Assembly: GCA_913046025.1 (NCBI GenBank)
Contig: CAJWRP010000090.1
Span: 1 to 7,725 of the forward strand
From: an uncultured Chloroflexota bacterium
Lineage (GTDB): Bacteria > Chloroflexota > Dehalococcoidia > SAR202 > UBA11138
Length of the DNA stretch: 7,725 nt
Direction: 5' to 3'
Part shown: positions 5,536 to 7,725 of the stretch, piece by piece
Position numbering within the stretch: position 1 is the stretch's first letter
Layout: the number at the start of each line of letters is the position of its first letter
Notes under the pieces: generated by a model
Told to the model about the DNA's origin: nothing
The model's input: the letters and a program-made list of their open reading frames with translations, nothing else
Database searches by the model: none
Position numbers and translations under genes: made by a program

Positions 5536-6957
5536 TTAATTGTCGTCGGCGGGCTGAAGCTCCTCGATGTCCACCTCGGCATGGTGGCCGTTGGTAGAGT
5601 GATCGTAGTGACGCTTCATCCTCTCCAGGTCCACGTCCTCGTTACGATCGAATCCGCGACCGTCGTGGCGATCGTACGGGAACGGCTGGAACTTCTCGAA
5701 GCGCTCCTTGAACCGCTGCCTGCTGGGCCTACGGTCATACGGGAACCTGTACTTGGCGGCATCGGCGGGCTCTACCTCGTTTAGGGTATAGTCTCGGCTG
5801 CCCAACCCGATCTCGTGACCCGTGTTAATACTAGCAACCTCGCTCTGACCGTGGAAGGTAGCAGCTGCAGCCTCAAACTTGTTGTCGCCAGGGTTGTTAG
5901 CTTCCATTATTTCAGCGGCGGAGCCAGGTATGCCCTGCGCCTCCTTAGCCTTATCTACGCACGCCATATCAATGGCTACTGCATCCGTGCTGGCAAATAC
6001 GCCCAGGTGCGGAACAATAGGAACATCAGCGTGGTTGGCGCAGTCGCATTTAGGGGAAATATCAATAGCCATATTGATGTAGCCGACCTTGTTTCGGCCT
6101 ACAGCCTTCTCGACGGCCAGACAACCGTCCGCGATAGCTACGTCAACAGCGTCAAAGTTAACCGGAGGAACATCTACGAGTCCTCTGGGACCAACTACAC
6201 CGAAACAACCCAAGCAGGTCGCACACCGATCACGGTCCCACTCTAGCTCATCGTTGTCATTGATGTGGTACAGATTAAATGGGCAGCAGTCCTCAATAAT
6301 TTCCCAGTCCGGTGTCTCTGCCTTGCCCTTGAAGTTTTCTGGATGGAATACGCCGGCAGCGCCAAAGCCATACTTGGGATGGCCTCCCATGTGTACGTTG
6401 AGCTTGCCTCGCTTGGACTGGCCACCAATGCCCAGGTTCTTAAGCGCGCCACCAATTACGCCCATCCCGTGACCCTTGAAATGCGTCAGGGTAATGAGAG
6501 CATCGGATGCGGCAATTGCCTGTGCCACATAGGCCTCTTTAAGGAGATAGCCTTCTGGCAGGTCCACGCGGCAGTCGCTGGTGCCAATGAAGCCATCCGC
6601 GCAGATAAACGGACAGCCCAGAACTGCAGAACTGTAGCCGTTGCGCTCAGCAGTTATCATGATGTCCAACTCGGTGGACCGGGAGCCCCAGGGAGAGTAT
6701 GTGGAGGTGGTTGTGTCGCAGACGAATGGCCGTCCGCCCAGCTCCTTTATTCGGTCTGCCAACGCCCGCGCATAGACAGGGCGAAGGTATGCGGTGTTAT
6801 TCCACTCACCACAGTGGACCTTGATTGCCACGATGTCATTGGGGCTAATCAGCTCATCAAGCTTTGCAGCATCGAAGACAGTGAGCATCTTAGAGACCAG
6901 GCTCGTCTCGGTGTTTTCCGAGTGCCCATCCATGTAATAAACTTGGGACCTTGCCAT
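5536..6957 (-). CDS. DUF362 domain-containing iron-sulfur protein
   Basis: A 473-aa DUF362 protein. Typical family signatures are IKVHCGEWNN at 45-54, THFKGHGMG with GGALKNLGIGG at 158-179, and SPKCDCANHADVPIVPHLG with FASTDAVAID further on (301-330). A CATCLGC motif (Cys245, Cys248, Cys251) marks a partial ferredoxin-like cluster site; other cysteines at 224-225, 303 and 305 could complete it. DUF362 proteins are often fused to 4Fe-4S domains, but their reaction is not established. Residues ~400-473 form an unusual Arg/Asp/His-rich tail with FPYDR twice (405-409 and 426-430). It ends in a very acidic stretch and is probably disordered. An in-frame ATG at 6999 would add 14 residues, but the ATG at 6957 has GGGAGGG just upstream and fits the promoter. 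No signal peptide is seen, so it is likely cytoplasmic. It appears to form a one-gene unit. Confidence 0.9.
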   Translation of the reverse strand: MARSQVYYMDGHSENTETSLVSKMLTVFDAAKLDELISPNDIVAIKVHCGEWNNTAYLRPVYARALADRIKELGGRPFVCDTTTSTYSPWGSRSTELDIMITAERNGYSSAVLGCPFICADGFIGTSDCRVDLPEGYLLKEAYVAQAIAASDALITLTHFKGHGMGVIGGALKNLGIGGQSKRGKLNVHMGGHPKYGFGAAGVFHPENFKGKAETPDWEIIEDCCPFNLYHINDNDELEWDRDRCATCLGCFGVVGPRGLVDVPPVNFDAVDVAIADGCLAVEKAVGRNKVGYINMAIDISPKCDCANHADVPIVPHLGVFASTDAVAIDMACVDKAKEAQGIPGSAAEIMEANNPGDNKFEAAAATFHGQSEVASINTGHEIGLGSRDYTLNEVEPADAAKYRFPYDRRPSRQRFKERFEKFQPFPYDRHDGRGFDRNEDVDLERMKRHYDHSTNGHHAEVDIEELQPADDN

Positions 6958-6969
6958 GTTTCCCTCCCT
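6958..6969 (-). promoter_or_regulatory. Strong ribosome binding site deciding the DUF362 start
   Basis: The minus strand reads AGGGAGGGAAAC directly before ATG 6957, giving GGAGG 5 nt from the start. The upstream ATG at 6999 lies about 3 nt from the predicted transcription start and has no ribosome site, so it is unlikely to be used. Confidence 0.75.
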
Positions 6970-7008
6970 AGAAATAGCCAAAAACGAACAGTACTCCATG
7001 TTAGGCTG

Positions 7009-7037
7009 AGGTTAGCATTGAGGCCTAAAATTGTCAA
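7009..7037 (-). promoter_or_regulatory. Sigma70-type promoter for DUF362 gene
   Basis: The minus strand has a perfect TTGACA (7032-7037), a 17-bp spacer, and an extended -10 TGC-TAACCT (hexamer 7009-7014). The hexamer matches TATAAT at only 3 of 6, but the TG extension and ideal spacing compensate. Initiation is expected near 7002, giving a ~45-nt leader to the start at 6957. Confidence 0.65.
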
Positions 7038-7053
7038 TTGAGCTAACGCTCAA
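7038..7053. promoter_or_regulatory. Putative operator palindrome next to the -35 box
   Basis: TTGAGC-TAAC-GCTCAA is a perfect 6-bp inverted repeat with a 4-bp centre that abuts the -35 box of the DUF362 promoter without a gap. Its size and position are those of a site for a dimeric helix-turn-helix regulator. An activator contacting the polymerase at -35 or a repressor blocking it would both fit. No regulator gene is in the window. Confidence 0.5.
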
Positions 7054-7150
7054 GATTGGGCTGGCCATGGGAAATAATCGGCTTCAATTTGCACCTCTAT
7101 TCTTTCTGGTTTCTAGCAATGCAAAGCCTTCCGGAAATTTGTGGAATCGG

Positions 7151-7175
7151 TCCTTCGGCAAGCTCAGGAGGAACG
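7151..7175. repeat. Possible interspersed REP-like repeat copy
   Basis: The stretch containing CCTTCGGCAAGCTCAGGA, followed by GGAAC, resembles a short intergenic repeat (core of the CCTTCGACAAGCTCAGG type) that I recall from many environmental bacterial genomes. It lies in noncoding sequence between two convergent-to-one-side units, as such repeats usually do. There is only one copy in the window, so repetition cannot be shown here. Confidence 0.35.
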
Positions 7176-7190
7176 TGTCTTGGACTAAGA

Positions 7191-7223
7191 TAAGAGGCCC
7201 AGGCTTAACCCCTGGGCCTCTTA
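7191..7223 (-). terminator. Hairpin terminator after alpha-hydroxy-acid oxidase gene
   Basis: A perfect 13-bp inverted repeat, TAAGAGGCCCAGG (7191-7203) with CCTGGGCCTCTTA (7211-7223), surrounds a 7-nt loop. It begins 31 nt past the oxidase stop codon. The minus-strand sequence after the stem is only moderately U-rich (UCUUAGUCC), so it is a good hairpin with an imperfect tail; it may work in either direction. Confidence 0.7.
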
Positions 7224-7254
7224 ACACTCAAATAGCATTGCTGGCTACCCGAAC

Positions 7255-7725
7255 CTAATGGGCGAAGATCGGGTTTCCCGTCCAGCACTGACAAGGCAAC
7301 TCCACTACGCTTCTGCCTATCTCGGCCGGGGTCCTCTTACCAGCGTATGCCATGGCGCGGTCAAACTCCGTGCGAAGAATGTTGAGCATTGTCTCTACCC
7401 CATCTGCTCCGCCGTACATCAGACCCCAGAAAAGCGGCCTGCCTACGAACACCGCGCGTGCCCCTAGTGCCAATGCCTTCAAAACGTCGGTTCCGCGCCG
7501 CACACCAGAGTCAAGGTAGATCTCCATATTGCTGTCGGAAAGCGCCTCTCCGATGGGCGCCAGCGTCTCAATGCTGGACTTGGTGCCGTCAAATTGCCGA
7601 CCACCATGGTTGGAGACGATAATCCCATCCACACCATACTCGGCGCACTGTATCGCTTCTTTAACCGTCCGTATGCCCTTAACTACCAGTGGCAGACCTG
7701 TCAGATTCCCCAGCCAGTCCAGCCT
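7255..7725 (-). CDS. FMN-dependent alpha-hydroxy-acid oxidase/dehydrogenase (lactate oxidase-like), C-terminal part
   Basis: The last 156 residues of an FMN-dependent 2-hydroxy-acid oxidizing enzyme (glycolate oxidase, L-lactate dehydrogenase and lactate 2-monooxygenase family). The start is beyond the right edge; the internal GTG at 7632 is not a start because the family sequence continues upstream of it. Visible motifs in order are LPLVVKGIRT, with the conserved FMN-contacting Lys; SNHGGRQFDG, with the catalytic His that removes the substrate proton and the substrate-binding Arg; DSGVRRGTDVLKALALGARAV; and VFVGRP, which forms the FMN phosphate site. The usual C-terminal helices follow, including GVETMLNILRTEFDRAMAYAG. 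Known members oxidise L-2-hydroxy acids such as glycolate, lactate or mandelate, but residues that set specificity lie mostly in the missing part. A terminator follows at once, so it is the last gene of its unit. Confidence 0.93.
   Translation of the reverse strand, partial: RLDWLGNLTGLPLVVKGIRTVKEAIQCAEYGVDGIIVSNHGGRQFDGTKSSIETLAPIGEALSDSNMEIYLDSGVRRGTDVLKALALGARAVFVGRPLFWGLMYGGADGVETMLNILRTEFDRAMAYAGKRTPAEIGRSVVELPCQCWTGNPIFAH

Noticed and set aside
6999..6999. ATG at 6999 as the DUF362 start
   Set aside because: It is almost at the predicted transcription start, has no ribosome site, and the family-like sequence begins at the ATG at 6957.
6265..7041. Long plus-strand open frame of 258 codons
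   Set aside because: It is antisense to the well-supported DUF362 gene, has no family motifs and is rich in residues expected from reversed coding sequence.
7031..7258. Plus-strand 75-codon frame in the gap between the oxidase and the DUF362 gene
   Set aside because: It runs through the promoter, the palindrome and the terminator hairpin, and has no recognisable protein features.
7632..7632. GTG at 7632 as the start of the alpha-hydroxy-acid oxidase
   Set aside because: The sequence to the right edge continues in frame with the family's VVKGIRT motif, so the gene is cut by the window edge rather than starting here.

Overview
The window is a gene-dense bacterial segment, by eye roughly 50-55% GC, with every credible gene on the minus strand. 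Read in the direction of transcription, from high to low coordinates, it holds: the C-terminal part of an FMN-dependent alpha-hydroxy-acid oxidase or dehydrogenase; a DUF362 iron-sulfur protein; a two-domain GNAT acetyltransferase; a small two-helix membrane protein; an unrecognised ~107-aa helical protein coupled to an NAD-binding extended SDR; and a larE - Nudix hydrolase - class V aminotransferase (MOCOS-like cysteine desulfurase) group that runs off the left edge. No rRNA, tRNA, CRISPR array, transposase or phage gene is visible. The gene content and a short interspersed repeat near 7150 would suit an uncultured environmental lineage such as Chloroflexota (Dehalococcoidia/SAR202-like). That placement is a weak inference.

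Transcription-unit boundaries are readable. The oxidase ends at a 13-bp hairpin (7191-7223). The DUF362 gene has a TTGACA / 17 bp / extended -10 promoter (7009-7037) next to a perfect 6-4-6 palindrome that looks like an operator, and it ends at a GC-rich hairpin with a U tract (5464-5496). The GNAT gene follows after a leader with its own hairpin. A second TTGACA / 17 bp / GACAAT promoter (4159-4187) sits directly before the unknown gene-SDR pair, whose reading frames overlap by GTGA. A weaker promoter may serve larE, Nudix and the class V enzyme, which are spaced 18 and 42 nt apart.

The coherent biochemical theme is sulfur transfer and 2-hydroxy-acid metabolism. LarE thiolates the precursor of the nickel-pincer nucleotide (NPN) cofactor of lactate racemase-type enzymes. 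This LarE has three candidate cysteines (CxxC plus the ACLSSR cysteine), the pattern associated with iron-sulfur, catalytic LarE enzymes rather than the sacrificial single-cysteine type. A MOCOS-like desulfurase in the same probable operon could supply its sulfur, and a lactate-oxidase-family gene lies nearby. larA, larB and larC are not in the window, so this link is a hypothesis.

Two genes carry apparent single-base frame disruptions. The class V aminotransferase breaks near 525, with clear homology resuming in another frame. The small membrane protein breaks in a six-base homopolymer just after its best start codon. Either sequencing error or real mutation could explain them.
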